A DNA stretch of 64,000 nt from Paulinella micropora (taxonomy: Eukaryota; Cercozoa; Imbricatea; Euglyphida): contig BJOX01000230.1 in NCBI GenBank assembly GCA_009731375.1, forward strand, positions 16,663-80,662. Direction: 5' to 3'. Made by a program: the position numbers and the translations under genes. Shown in pieces: positions 31,416 to 40,850 of this stretch (the stretch's first letter is position 1; each line of letters starts with the position of its first letter). The notes under the pieces were generated by a model. It saw nothing but the letters and a program-made list of their open reading frames with translations, ran no database searches and was not told the origin of the DNA.

Positions 31416-31943
31416 TCAAAATTTCAAAAACATCTTTGAGACATCATCATTATTTTTTTCTTTCTTGCTTGGCTTCTCTGCTTGATTATAAACATTAACT
31501 GATATATTTGACTTCTTACCATTTCCTTTCTTAGATTTAGGCTTCGGCTCTTCTTCACTTTCTTCACTTTCGCTTTCGCTATCATCAGGTTCAGGCTCAG
31601 GCACAGGCTTTTTACTTACTTTCTTCTTTGCTTCCGCTTTCTTTCTTCTTATTTTCATCTTAGCCATCTTTTCAGCGATAATGTCGGTAAAATCACATTC
31701 TTCATCGCTCTCACTGCTTTCTTCTGGTGTGTCATCTTGGTCTTTTCCATTAATAATATCATCAGCAACACCCATTTCTGCAATGCGGTTTATCTTTTCC
31801 TCCATCTCTTCATCATCGCCTACATAAGCCTTTCTACACTTTGCTAATTTCTCTTTCGCTATTTCAACCTTATGTTGCTTTTTGCTCTTAATACTTTCCA
31901 CAGCTTTACCCCAGTTCTTACGACTTGCTTCGGGAGACGGCAT
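31416..31943 (-). CDS. Acidic/basic segmented protein, unknown, PLV
   Basis: A 175-residue ORF from an ATG at 31943, directly upstream of integrase on the same strand (10-bp spacing), so probably co-transcribed. It alternates acidic stretches (ESSESDEECDF, ESESEESEEEP) with Lys-rich ones (KIRRKKAEAKKKVSKK) and ends KNNDDVSKMFLKF. No family recognised. Its charge pattern suggests nucleic acid or protein binding. Confidence 0.6.
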   Translation of the reverse strand: MPSPEASRKNWGKAVESIKSKKQHKVEIAKEKLAKCRKAYVGDDEEMEEKINRIAEMGVADDIINGKDQDDTPEESSESDEECDFTDIIAEKMAKMKIRRKKAEAKKKVSKKPVPEPEPDDSESESEESEEEPKPKSKKGNGKKSNISVNVYNQAEKPSKKEKNNDDVSKMFLKF

Positions 31944-32032
31944 TTATACTAAGATTATTATATTTTAGTATTTTTAAAATTAAATATTTATTTGAAACTT
32001 TTTAGAAAAGTTTCACAAAAAAGATTTTGCTC

Positions 32033-32052
32033 AAAGATTTTTCAAAATCTTT
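32033..32052. promoter_or_regulatory. Palindromic promoter-like element, fibre gene
   Basis: AAAGATTTT, a 2-nt loop, then AAAATCTTT, followed at once by GTATATAATA. A near-identical element precedes the small gene at 37268. It lies in the divergent space between the minus-strand genes and the fibre gene. Confidence 0.55.
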
Positions 32053-32149
32053 GTATATAATAAGTCAAAATCATTACTCGGCTTGTCAGAAATCGCGACA
32101 GACAGCCTATCAATAGCAAACTTAGACTAAACGAACACGAACATAGTCG

Positions 32150-35100
32150 GTCTGAATACAGACAGAGTGCCAGAAGATTCCGACCCAATAAATCTTCATT
32201 ATACAATAAATCTTCATTATACACGTCTCGCTTTAAAATCAACAACAGACCTAAAAGAAGGGCTTAATTATTATTGGACTGATAACCGCCTCGATGGTCG
32301 ATTCGCTTTACAATCAACAACAGACCTAAAAGAAGGGGTTAATTATTATTGGACTGATAACCGCTTTGACACACGTCTCGCTTTAAAATCAACGACGGAC
32401 ATCCAAGAAGGAAAAAAATTTATACTATACAGAGCAACGAGTGAGGGACAACGACGAAGTCAAAGCCTCAACTCAACACAGAAGCAATACTTCCAATCCG
32501 CACCAAACCAGCCTTTATAATTTGATAGACACAAACATATCAGCACCATTGGTCGGTCAATACTTAACATATAATGATGTAGATGGCAAATGGAAGAATA
32601 CCACCCTCGGTTCAATTGATACACTTTCAGATGTAGTCATAACCGCACCAATAGCCACTAATAGTTATCTCACATATAATTCAATAAACTGGGTAAATAA
32701 AACATTTCCGATAAATGTTGATGAATTCGGCAATATTAATATGGGCGGATATTTGAATATATTAACAGGAGTTAATTTGCTAAATACGAAAGATGTTGAT
32801 GAATGGATATTTGAGCATAATGATAATAATAATAAAGTGTCAGCAGGTGGAAGTATAGATAGCCACAGCGATGTGACAATAACAGGCTTCCCAGCAGATA
32901 ACCAATTACTCATTTATAGCACAGGACAATGGAGAAATACGACTTCACCCTTTCTGAGATTAGACGGCACTGCAAGTATGACGGGAGGACTAAATATGGG
33001 GGGTTATGCTTTTTCAGGGGCTTCTACGTATAATGGAATTAATCTCGCTAATCTCGCAGTTGATGGTTCGGTGGTCAAACTAACAGGAGACCAAACCATA
33101 GGAGGAATTAAAACATTTAGCAGTATAATAAATGCGAGTGCTGGTCTTGATATGAAAAGTCAAAACATTACAAATGTAAATCAACTAAACGGCAGGTCTA
33201 TCACAACTTGGCTATCAGAGCACGACTCCAACAACGCGAAAGTGTCGGCGAGTGGAAGTATTGATACACATAGCGATGTGATTATAACAACAGCATCAGA
33301 TAATCAACTACTCATTTATAGCACTGGACAATGGAGAAACACAAACTCGCCCTTTCTTAGATTAGACGGCACTGCTAGTATGACGGGAGGACTAAATATG
33401 GGAAATCAAAATATAACAAATGTAAATCTTGTTGATGGTGTGGATGTTTCTGTCCTTGATAGTTCGGTGGTGAAACTAACAGGAGACCAAACCATAGCAG
33501 GAAATAAAAAATTTACATCAACTTTAGAAGTAAGTGGTTCATCCAATCCTACTACTTTTGACGGCATCGGTATAGCATTTGATACAAAAATAGGAATGAT
33601 TGCAGCACAAAAAACAGCAACAGCGACTTGGTATCCAATACAAATAACTGGATCATATGTAGAATTATATTCAGGTAATACTTTAATTATAACTGCAACG
33701 GGAACAACATTAAGTTTGAACAACAACAGAATAACAAACTTAGCCACACCATCAGCAACAACGGACGGAGCAAACAAAAGTTATGTGGATACATTAGATG
33801 TACAAAATGAAAACTAACAACAGACCAAACCATAACAGGAAGTAAAACTTTAACACAAACGGCTGATTTTAATAATCAAGTTATCATTAATGGTGGAAAT
33901 ATAACATATAATGGGGCGAGGATATTAAACCAAAATGGAGGAGATATATTCTTTTCACAGACATCAGGTGATTATCAATATTTCTTATTTACTCTAAATA
34001 CTGCTACAAGTGGAACCGCGAACCAAAGAGGTTATGTATTCACGAATGTAGCATTTGATGTAAAAGGAGCAGGTCTTTATATTTCAAAACTTTTGGATAA
34101 TAAAAGTGCTTCATCTGACATTGTCCGTTTTAACAATGCTGGTGGTATGCGGTTTTATGGGGAATTAGATATGAACTCAAACAACATAACAAGTGCTGGA
34201 ACAGTCACTTCAACTACTGGCATGACTACAACAACATTGACTGCAAGCGATAAAATAACAACAGCAACAGGCAAACCAATAATTATAGGAAACACAACAA
34301 AAGGAATAGGTACGACAGCGGGTTTAGAATTGTATGGGACTTTTAATAATAATACTGCTGGAGCACACATACAAGCGATTACAACAGAAGATATATCCTA
34401 CATTTGGACTATTTAATTTAGGACATAATAGCATAAATATGGGTTTTTATGCTTATTTAGATGGCGCGGGATGGAAATCAAGTTATGCGAGTTCAAACTT
34501 TTTAATTAATAAATTTTCCAACAAACTTAGATTTCTGTATGATAGTGGGGAAAGTGTTGGGACTGCTGTTCCTTGGTCTGTGGCTCTTGAACTTGATACA
34601 ACAACAAAGGCAATAACGGCGAGTGGATTAATAACGGCGAATGAGGGAATTACATATTCTGGGCCACAACTAATAATGGAGCGAAAATAGGAATTCAAGG
34701 ACAAACAGACGGGACGAATGCGAGAGGAATATTTGTATGGGATACTGCTGATTCAGCATGGGAGATTTATATGTCTCAGTCTGGAGGAAATAAAGCATTA
34801 AATGGAGGAACAGCACCAGCAGGAGGAGTAGGCGGAGGATTAACTTCTTATGCTTTTAGATTTAGAGTGAATAATTCTTCAACGAGTGGGTTCATATGGG
34901 AGAATAGGTCGAATACTGCTTTAATGTCTTTGAAAGCAAGCGATGGACAATTATGGGTATTGTCTAATCCAATTTAATATTCAGACAGGAGAAAAAAAGA
35001 ATATATAAAGGAATGCTTAGGCTTAGATTTTATTAATAAGTTAAATCCAGTCTACTATCGTATGATTGATGATAAAAAAATGTAGGACTGGCTTAATAGC

Positions 35101-35434
35101 ACAAGAATTAGAGGACATACTAACAGAATTGAATATGCTAGATTTTGGCGGTTTTATAAAAGAAACAATTATGGTTCCGTGTCCAAAGCAAAGAAAAGAA
35201 TGCGAATTGAAGGGCGTGAGCGTTAATCCAGAAGATGTTAAATGTGTTGATAGTGGTGATGTCGGTTATGGTATAGGTTATTGCGAGTTTATCGCCCCGT
35301 TAATTAAGGCCACACAGGAGTTATCAGAAAAGGTAGTTAATTTAGAAAAAGAAAACAAAACTTTACTTAATATATTACAAGACCAAGCAAACCAATTAGC
35401 AGAAGTACGAGCAGTCGTTTTCCCTAAAGTCTAA
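32150..35434 (+). pseudogene. Fibre/receptor-binding protein with S74 chaperone domain, broken
   Basis: One long gene now in six frames' worth of pieces. It opens with three ~27-residue repeats (LALKSTTDLKEGxNYYWTDN), a motif common in viral fibres. Next come beta-helix-like repeats (LRLDGTASMTGGLNMG, VKLTGDQTIxGxK) at 32500-33800. The end is a peptidase S74 intramolecular chaperone: SDRRKK (Ser-Lys dyad region) and GLIAQELEDIL, then a C-terminal coiled coil. Lesions: frame changes near 32410, 33811, 34385, 34685 and 35080, and a TAA directly before the Tyr-Ser of the S74 site at 34975. No ATG is visible near the start. The protein would trimerise and cut off its chaperone. Confidence 0.8.
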
Positions 35435-35468
35435 TAATACAACTAGACTTCACAGACCCCCGCCTATT

Positions 35469-35672
35469 ATGGATATGGATGGCGAACTAACTCCCGAATT
35501 AAAATCTCGTGTTCTTGACGTAGAACTAAAGACTGAGGAAAAGAAAGTAGAGCACGAATTGGAAGATAACTGGAATTGTTGTTGTATAAAAAATAGACCG
35601 ACAGACAGCCGACTTATTAAATACTTATTTCAAATGGGTATCATTATTGCCATTATAACCTTTGTATCGTGA
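35469..35672 (+). CDS. Small tail-anchored membrane protein, PLV
   Basis: A 67-residue ORF 34 bp after the fibre gene. The N-terminus is charged and helical (ELKSRVLDVELKTEEKKVEHE), a CCC cluster sits in the middle, and the C-terminus is hydrophobic (MGIIIAIITFVS), consistent with a single membrane segment at the end. Polinton-like viruses often carry such small membrane proteins, but homology is not shown. Confidence 0.5.
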   Translation: MDMDGELTPELKSRVLDVELKTEEKKVEHELEDNWNCCCIKNRPTDSRLIKYLFQMGIIIAIITFVS

Positions 35673-36021
35673 GGCTATCTGAAAAGAACTTACCTTGTGA
35701 GGTTGCTAACACTTACGTCGGATTTTGACTTTACTCATAGGAATTTGCCTTCCATCACCTTCTAGTTCAAAGAAATGAACATTCATATACTTGAGTTTTA
35801 TACCACATAGCGTCATTTGAGCAAATTAAAGGAATGGCTTCATCAAAACTAACACACCAATCACTCATAGGCTTATACACAGATTTAAATTTAGTTTCTA
35901 TTCCTTGCTTTTCCAATAAGCACAACTCTCATTCTTTTTTTCGCTTACCCGCGAGCAAAAGTCGCAGGCAGTTCGCGAAAATATTTTTGTTATTAAAAAG
36001 TTTATCATCAGTAATATATTC
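35673..36021. other. Spacer between PLV genes
   Basis: AT-rich spacer with no well-supported gene. An open frame at 35834-36061 has no recognisable features and overlaps the next start. Confidence 0.35.
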
Positions 36022-36345
36022 ATGGCTACTGAATATAAATATCAGCGGATTATTTTTCTGAGCAATGATTTTGTTGGAAGCAAAACATTTAATAAAAATA
36101 TTCAAATGTCATTCACACCGACCAAAATGAATGTTAAGTTTATTCATTATACGAACGACCAGACGGAAACCAAAACCGGAATTCTTTATATGGACAGAAT
36201 TGGAATTATCGGCACATTCGCTGATAGTAATATAGCAAACATTTCAAACCTTAGTTATAATTTAGGTGTCGTTGGATGGACGGACGGACAATATACATTT
36301 AAAGTCCTTGCAACTGACAGCGGAAATATTGACACAGGAAATTAG
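36022..36345 (+). CDS. Small beta-rich PLV protein, unknown
   Basis: A 107-residue ORF from an ATG preceded by AT-rich sequence (TAATATATTC). The sequence is beta-strand-like throughout (NIQMSFTPTKMNVKFIHYTN, GILYMDRIGIIGTF) with no charged coiled coil or membrane segment. It ends 16 bp before the ATPase start, so the two probably share a transcript. It might be a minor structural protein; I do not recognise the family. Confidence 0.5.
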   Translation: MATEYKYQRIIFLSNDFVGSKTFNKNIQMSFTPTKMNVKFIHYTNDQTETKTGILYMDRIGIIGTFADSNIANISNLSYNLGVVGWTDGQYTFKVLATDSGNIDTGN

Positions 36346-36361
36346 CGGGAAGAATTGTTGT

Positions 36362-37204
36362 ATGCCTAGAATTTCTCGCTTAGAATATAGGATGGAAGAG
36401 ATTAATAGCATTAAGGTGAAGCCAGTAAAACAAGAGGATGATGGAAACAAAAAAGCAAAAGGTTATAAATTATTCAATGAGCCGTATGCCAATATATTTA
36501 TGCTTGCCAGAAAAAAGAGCGGGGAAACGACAGCACTCTTTGAAATACTGAAACGGACTACAGACAGAAAAACCCGTATTGTCATTATTACTTCAACAAT
36601 TCACAAGGACTACATTTATAAAGCAATGGTTAAGCACTTTAAGAACAGGGGAAACCCAATGGCAATTTATACATTTCTCAAACCAGATGGTGTAAATGTG
36701 ATAGACTATGAACTTGACAAACTGAACAGACATGACGAGCAACACGAAGGAGAAATAAAACAGGACAAAGAGGAAATAGAGAAACCACAATTTCTTTATT
36801 TCGGAAAAGAAAAGAAAAAGGCAGAAGGAGGTGAGAAGAAAGAGCGACCAAGTAAGTATATTTCGCCAGAGGTTGTTTTTGTTTTGGACGATTTAGGAAG
36901 TGGATTAAGAGATAAGTCCGTAAGCGATGTGTTGAAAAAGAACAGACACTATAAAAGTAAGGTGATTATGTCTAGTCAGTATCTGAACGACCTACGGCCA
37001 GAAGCCATTAAGCAGTTAGATGATTTGTTAATCTTTCCGGGTCAGTCTCAGGACAAAATGGAACTCGTGTATAAACACTTAGACTTATTTTTTGACTTTG
37101 ATTATTTTCTTCAAAGGTATCACGAAGCAACAAAGGAACGATTTAATTTTTTTTATGTCTCAAGTGTTGATGATGAGTTAAGAAAGATTTTGCCTATCGC
37201 ATGA
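36362..37204 (+). CDS. FtsK/HerA (A32)-type DNA-packaging ATPase, Walker A altered
   Basis: From the ATG at 36362 the protein has 280 residues, close to the usual size for PLV/virophage packaging ATPases; an open frame runs further upstream but overlaps the previous gene. Walker A reads ARKKSGETTALFEIL: the invariant Lys of G-K-[ST] is Glu. Walker B is clear (VVFVLDDLGSG), followed by a sensor-like KVIMSSQYLNDL. The enzyme pumps genomic DNA into the capsid. With Glu in place of Lys it should not bind or hydrolyse ATP, so this copy is probably inactive unless the base is an assembly error. Confidence 0.85.
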   Translation: MPRISRLEYRMEEINSIKVKPVKQEDDGNKKAKGYKLFNEPYANIFMLARKKSGETTALFEILKRTTDRKTRIVIITSTIHKDYIYKAMVKHFKNRGNPMAIYTFLKPDGVNVIDYELDKLNRHDEQHEGEIKQDKEEIEKPQFLYFGKEKKKAEGGEKKERPSKYISPEVVFVLDDLGSGLRDKSVSDVLKKNRHYKSKVIMSSQYLNDLRPEAIKQLDDLLIFPGQSQDKMELVYKHLDLFFDFDYFLQRYHEATKERFNFFYVSSVDDELRKILPIA

Positions 37205-37241
37205 AATAATATTTTTAGAATTATTTTTTTATTTTTGCTGA

Positions 37242-37260
37242 AAAGATTTTCAAAATCTTT
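37242..37260. promoter_or_regulatory. Palindromic promoter-like element, second copy
   Basis: AAAGATTTT, one base, AAAATCTTT, followed by CTAATATATG with the ATG start at 37268. It matches the element at 32033-32052, so it is likely a shared viral promoter or terminator. Confidence 0.55.
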
Positions 37261-37267
37261 CTAATAT

Positions 37268-37614
37268 ATGCCAGTATCACCAGTGATAATTTCACAACCA
37301 TCAGGATATAACATCGGATACAATCCATCAATGCCACAGAAGGGAGGAAAAAAGAAAACTAAGAAGAAGGGATGTGGGCAAAATGGGGGAAAGATTAACT
37401 GGGTAAAGGTTGGAAAAACTGCCANNNNNNNNNNTGGGTTAAGGTCGGAAAATCTGCCTTGGCTGTTAATAAATTCCTTCGCGATAATAAGGTAATCTCT
37501 AGAACTGCTGGGGCATTGAGTAGCATTGGGGTGCCTTACGCAGGTAGTGTTAGTGCTACAGCATCAAAACTCGGATATGGCAAGCAACGAGGAGGTGCTG
37601 TAAAGTTTCGCTGA
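37268..37614 (+). CDS. Small basic Gly-rich PLV protein, interrupted by placeholder gap
   Basis: Starts MPVSPVIISQPSGYNIGYNP, then a basic KKGGKKKTKKKGCGQNGGK and WVKVGKTA; after the 10-N gap it resumes with WVKVGKSALAVNKFLRDNK and ends with a small-residue hydrophobic part and GYGKQRGGAVKFR. The eight residues before the gap are repeated after it, so the gap is probably an unmerged overlap and the true protein is about 110 residues. The layout (basic N-terminus, amphipathic Gly/Ala/Ser C-terminus) resembles core or membrane-active minor proteins of adenovirus-like viruses; that comparison is inference. Confidence 0.5.
37425..37434. other. Assembly gap (10 N) with duplicated flanks
   Basis: 37400-37423 and 37435-37458 match with three differences, both encoding WVKVGK, so the two sides probably overlap. 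Confidence 0.9.
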
Positions 37615-37798
37615 TAGTTATCAACTACACTCTCGTTGCTACCGCAACTCCCGTTTGTTGATAACCATCGAAAACAGATTAATTTTTTCCAAATAAAAAA
37701 ACGATGTTTTAGAATATAAACAAAGTGTTATCAAAATTTGCGAGCGAATTTTTTATAAGAGAGAGTGCGAAGCACGAAGCGCAATTCTAAAATATCAA
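37615..37798. other. AT-rich spacer
   Basis: Contains AATAAAAAAAC near 37694 and a TTTTTTATAAGAGAGAG stretch; probably the 3' end of one PLV gene and promoter of the next. Confidence 0.4.
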
Positions 37799-38920
37799 AT
37801 GATCGCTAAAAAGACTAATAAGAAAAAGGCAAAAGTCCGTCCACCTCGGGTTTATAGGAATAAGAGCGGGAGGCCTTATATTATCCAGAAGGATCAAAAA
37901 TATTATCTTAATTTTGGTAAGAAAACAAATGATATGAGCACACTTCAAATCATTAAGTTGTTTTTGAAATATATTGGTAAGCCGAGGCCACAAAGGCAGG
38001 GTCGCAAACCAAGGGAAAAAATAATCAAATCTGATTTCAATCGTCTTGAACACGAGAACAGAAACCAGATACAAAGCAACTTACAAAAGAAATATGAGTT
38101 AATACATGACGAGGAAGAAAAGGAAAAGAAGAAAAGTGATGAGATAGAAGAAGAAAAGAAAAGGCTAGAACGAAAAGACATAGCAGATGCTAAGGAAAGA
38201 CAAGATATAATGGATAGGGAACATAAAAGAGAACTAGCGGATATTAATGAACGACAAGAACAAAAAGCCAGAGAACTAAGAAGGGAGCAACAACTCATAG
38301 AAGATGTAAAATATGAAGAAGACAGAAAAAATAGGATACAAGCATTACCACCGCCACCACAATATCAATATATTATGCCACCGCAGCAGGGTCAGCCACA
38401 AGCACCACAATTAGGAGCCCCGCCACAAGCACCGCCATTACCTAATTTAGGAGATGAAGCACTGAAAACAAAAGAACAATATGAGGAAGAAAAAAAGCAA
38501 AAGCAGAAAGATATTGAAACACTGAAATTAGCAGGATATACAGATAATTTCAAAAAAACGATGAGTCGTAAAGACTTACAAAAAGCCAGTCAAGATATTC
38601 AGACGGCTATAGCCACAGCGACATCTTTAGAAGAACAGAAAAAGTTAGCAGAAGAATATAAAGAAAAACTTGAAAAGGAAGAAAAGAAAGCAAAAGAAAA
38701 GGGTAAGCATTTTGAAAATTTACAAATTAATCAATTTTTAATCTCTGCATTTTCAAAAACTTATCACCCAAACATTACTATAAAAGAGTTAGCACAGGCT
38801 TTTAAAAAGAGACTAGATAGTGATGGACATAAAAAATTAAATTACAAAGACACTTCAAAGTGGATAATTAACATGATTAAAGGTTTAATATTGATGTTGG
38901 AAATGAAAAGGAAAACGTAA
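37799..38920 (+). CDS. Long coiled-coil protein, PLV
   Basis: A 373-residue ORF. N-terminus basic (KKTNKKKAKVRPPRVYRNK) with a possible compact domain (GRPYIIQKDQKYYLNFGKK), then a very long charged coiled coil (residues ~80-175), a Pro/Gln-rich linker (PPPPQYQYIMPPQQGQP), another coiled coil and a C-terminal helical part. The stop falls at a run of ten A residues; beyond it the other frame stays open without a stop into the protease gene, so the two may have been one polyprotein joined through a slippery A run. Likely a structural or scaffold protein. Confidence 0.6.
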   Translation: MIAKKTNKKKAKVRPPRVYRNKSGRPYIIQKDQKYYLNFGKKTNDMSTLQIIKLFLKYIGKPRPQRQGRKPREKIIKSDFNRLEHENRNQIQSNLQKKYELIHDEEEKEKKKSDEIEEEKKRLERKDIADAKERQDIMDREHKRELADINERQEQKARELRREQQLIEDVKYEEDRKNRIQALPPPPQYQYIMPPQQGQPQAPQLGAPPQAPPLPNLGDEALKTKEQYEEEKKQKQKDIETLKLAGYTDNFKKTMSRKDLQKASQDIQTAIATATSLEEQKKLAEEYKEKLEKEEKKAKEKGKHFENLQINQFLISAFSKTYHPNITIKELAQAFKKRLDSDGHKKLNYKDTSKWIINMIKGLILMLEMKRKT

Positions 38921-39069
38921 AAAAAAAAGTAGCGGATTATGCTAGATATGAAGAGGGTATTAATGAACAAAAAGGGAATGGAGCGAAGACATTAGAAGAA
39001 TTAATTGATAAGGTATTTTCAATAAAAATAATTAAAAAATATCTATCCCGCAATGATTGGAGGCACACA

Positions 39070-39858
39070 ATGAATAAAAAGGACGTTGTAAAAACTCTAA
39101 CTAGCAAAATGACTATAGACCCAAATGTAGATAAACAAGTTTCAGCGGATTTAAATGTTGATGAAGGTATGCCCCAGGAGGGGGAGAGATTTTCCGCTGG
39201 AAATTCGTTTCGTTCGGAGAACGAACCATCACCCCCTACCATACCCCCGAGCGTCGCGGAGACACCGCTACCCCCGAGCATAAGTTCTGCGGAGCCACAG
39301 CAACCATCAAATCTCCAACCAGTTGGAGATAACGAGCAACAGCCAGAAGAGCAACAGGGTGAGGGGCGGGGACTAATGACTAATGAAATAGACGACATAA
39401 TGAAAAAATATGGATGGTATCTCGGAGCAATAGCCAGTGATGAAATCTACAAGTTGAAGCCCGGAAGCAGAAAGCGATATGGATTTATTATGAATTTGGA
39501 CAATCACAAACAAGCGGGGTCTCATTGGATAGCAGTGTGGATAAGTCTAGATAAAGACAGGAGTGTTGAAGTCTATGACCCTTTAGCACTTTATGAACCT
39601 ACTGAAGACTTTCAACAACAAATGAAACAACTAATTGACCGAAGCCACCCAAGCACATATCTATTAATGAAAGTAAATAAGGTTAAAAATCAATCAAACA
39701 CCTCAGACACGTGCGGTTGGCATAGTATGAGATTTTCAATGGAGCGAGCGAAAGGAAACAGGTTTAAGTTTGCTAGTGGATATACAGACCTAAAAGAAGA
39801 AGAAGCGGAGAAATTAAAAGCACAGAATGGGTATGGTCATTTTGATACATTTATCTGA
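39070..39858 (+). CDS. Adenain-like (Ulp1-fold) maturation cysteine protease
   Basis: A 262-residue ORF from the ATG at 39070, with a Ser/Pro/Gln-rich N-terminal ~100 residues. The protease domain has its triad in order: His in AGSHWIAVWI, Asp in VEVYDPLAL, then NQSNTSDTCGWHSMRF with the oxyanion Gln and nucleophile Cys. This matches the adenovirus protease family used by polintons and virophages to cleave capsid precursors. The frame is open upstream to about 38915, across the A run, into the coiled-coil gene. All catalytic residues are present, so this gene looks intact. Confidence 0.88.
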   Translation: MNKKDVVKTLTSKMTIDPNVDKQVSADLNVDEGMPQEGERFSAGNSFRSENEPSPPTIPPSVAETPLPPSISSAEPQQPSNLQPVGDNEQQPEEQQGEGRGLMTNEIDDIMKKYGWYLGAIASDEIYKLKPGSRKRYGFIMNLDNHKQAGSHWIAVWISLDKDRSVEVYDPLALYEPTEDFQQQMKQLIDRSHPSTYLLMKVNKVKNQSNTSDTCGWHSMRFSMERAKGNRFKFASGYTDLKEEEAEKLKAQNGYGHFDTFI

Positions 39859-39880
39859 AATATTATTTATATGATATACA

Positions 39881-40390
39881 ATGGAGTATAAGGGAGGCCG
39901 TGCGAGTGGTATCTATTACATAAATAGTTTCAATAGAGTAACGGGAACAGACAGCGACTTCACACACGAATTCAATATGAAGGGACTAGATAATCCCACA
40001 CATTGTAAATACTTCATATATATGTGCCGAAGTCATATTACTCTGTGGCTTCACCATATAATACTTTTACTCTTAGAGAAGACGGGTATGAGGCTTTAAT
40101 TACGATACCTGAGGGAAACTACACAATGAACAATCTAAAAAATAAGTTGTCCGAGGTGCTAACCGCAGACAGCCCAAATAATTATACATATGTGGTATCT
40201 AGTAATAATACCAACACAGAACCAGAGGATGGTAAATTAACATTCAGTGTGTCAGAAAATAAAGGAATTCAACCGCAGTTTATATTTGATGGTGAGACCC
40301 GCATCCACGAAGTAATGGGTTTTGATAGAAATTCAACATATTTCTTTACTAATGATTTTATTAAATCGCCAAATGTGATTATTTTAACTG
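39881..40390 (+). pseudogene. Minor capsid (penton, jelly-roll) protein, 3'-truncated and frameshifted
   Basis: Starts MEYKGGRASGIYYINSFNRV 22 bp after the protease. A frame change near 40025 leads into PKSYYSVASPYNTFTLRED, then IPEGNYTMNNLKNKLSEVL and MGFDRNSTYFF...SPNVI, which follow the pattern of polinton/virophage minor capsid proteins (xPKSYY, ixxGNYxxxxL, GF near the end). The gene is cut at about 40390, where the sequence passes into ACAGAGAAGCACT and an ATT repeat. It would form the capsid vertices. The major capsid gene normally follows. Confidence 0.75.
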
Positions 40391-40405
40391 GCGACAGAGA
40401 AGCAC

Positions 40406-40501
<96 letters not shown>
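40406..40501. repeat. (ATT)n microsatellite, SINE tail
   Basis: About 32 ATT units following GACAGAGAAGCACT. The same 14-mer precedes the N gap at 40739, so this is likely the 3' tail of a SINE copy. Confidence 0.85.
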
Positions 40502-40502
<1 letters not shown>

Positions 40503-40504
40503 TG

Positions 40505-40738
40505 GACACCGTGATAGCCCAGTGGTCAAGTTCTACCATCTGGGCCCTGTCGCCAGTTCGATTCCTGTCGGTGCCACCAGTATCTTCATTGAACATACCG
40601 GTCCGTCTGCAAGTGTTGGAACTGCCCGTACGGGGGTGTCATTAGAGCCTATCGTCAATTCTTCGTACTCCCCTCACGGGTGAGACGATGGAGGCGCATG
40701 TGCAGATTTGCATCAGCCATTGACAGAGAAGCACTATT
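40505..40738 (+). repeat. tRNA-derived SINE, copy 1
   Basis: The head has a pol III A box TAGCCCAGTGG (40515-40525) and B box AGTTCGATTCC (40555-40565), 29 bp apart as in tRNAs, and ends GGTGCCACCA; GACACC and GGTGCC can pair as an acceptor stem. A ~150-bp body follows, ending GACAGAGAAGCACTATT before the gap. Transcribed by RNA polymerase III if active. It depends on a partner retroelement for movement. Confidence 0.75.
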
Positions 40739-40850
40739 NNNNNNNNNNNNNNNNNNNNNNNNNNNNNNNNNNNNNNNNNNNNNNNNNNNNNNNNNNNNNN
40801 NNNNNNNNNNNNNNNNNNNNNNNNNNNNNNNNNNNNNNNNNNNNNNNNNN
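40739..40850. other. Assembly gap (112 N)
   Basis: Flanked by SINE sequence on both sides; likely an ATT microsatellite of unresolved length. Confidence 0.95.

Larger units (their letters stand above)
30413..40390. mobile_element. Degraded polinton-like virus (PLV/Maverick-type) element
   Basis: An AT-rich, intron-free block with the standard gene set: DDE integrase, fibre, FtsK/HerA-type packaging ATPase, adenain-like protease and jelly-roll minor capsid protein. The run ATPase, protease, minor capsid matches the morphogenesis module of polintons and virophages. No major capsid or DNA polymerase gene is present; the right side stops inside the minor capsid gene at a SINE array. No terminal inverted repeats could be found, as expected for a truncated copy. 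At least four genes carry frameshifts or stops, and the ATPase has lost its Walker A lysine, so the element is probably not functional. Confidence 0.85.

Noticed and set aside
40515-40580. Functional tRNA gene
   Set aside because: A and B boxes are present but the anticodon arm does not fold properly, and the sequence continues into a repeated SINE body with an ATT tail.
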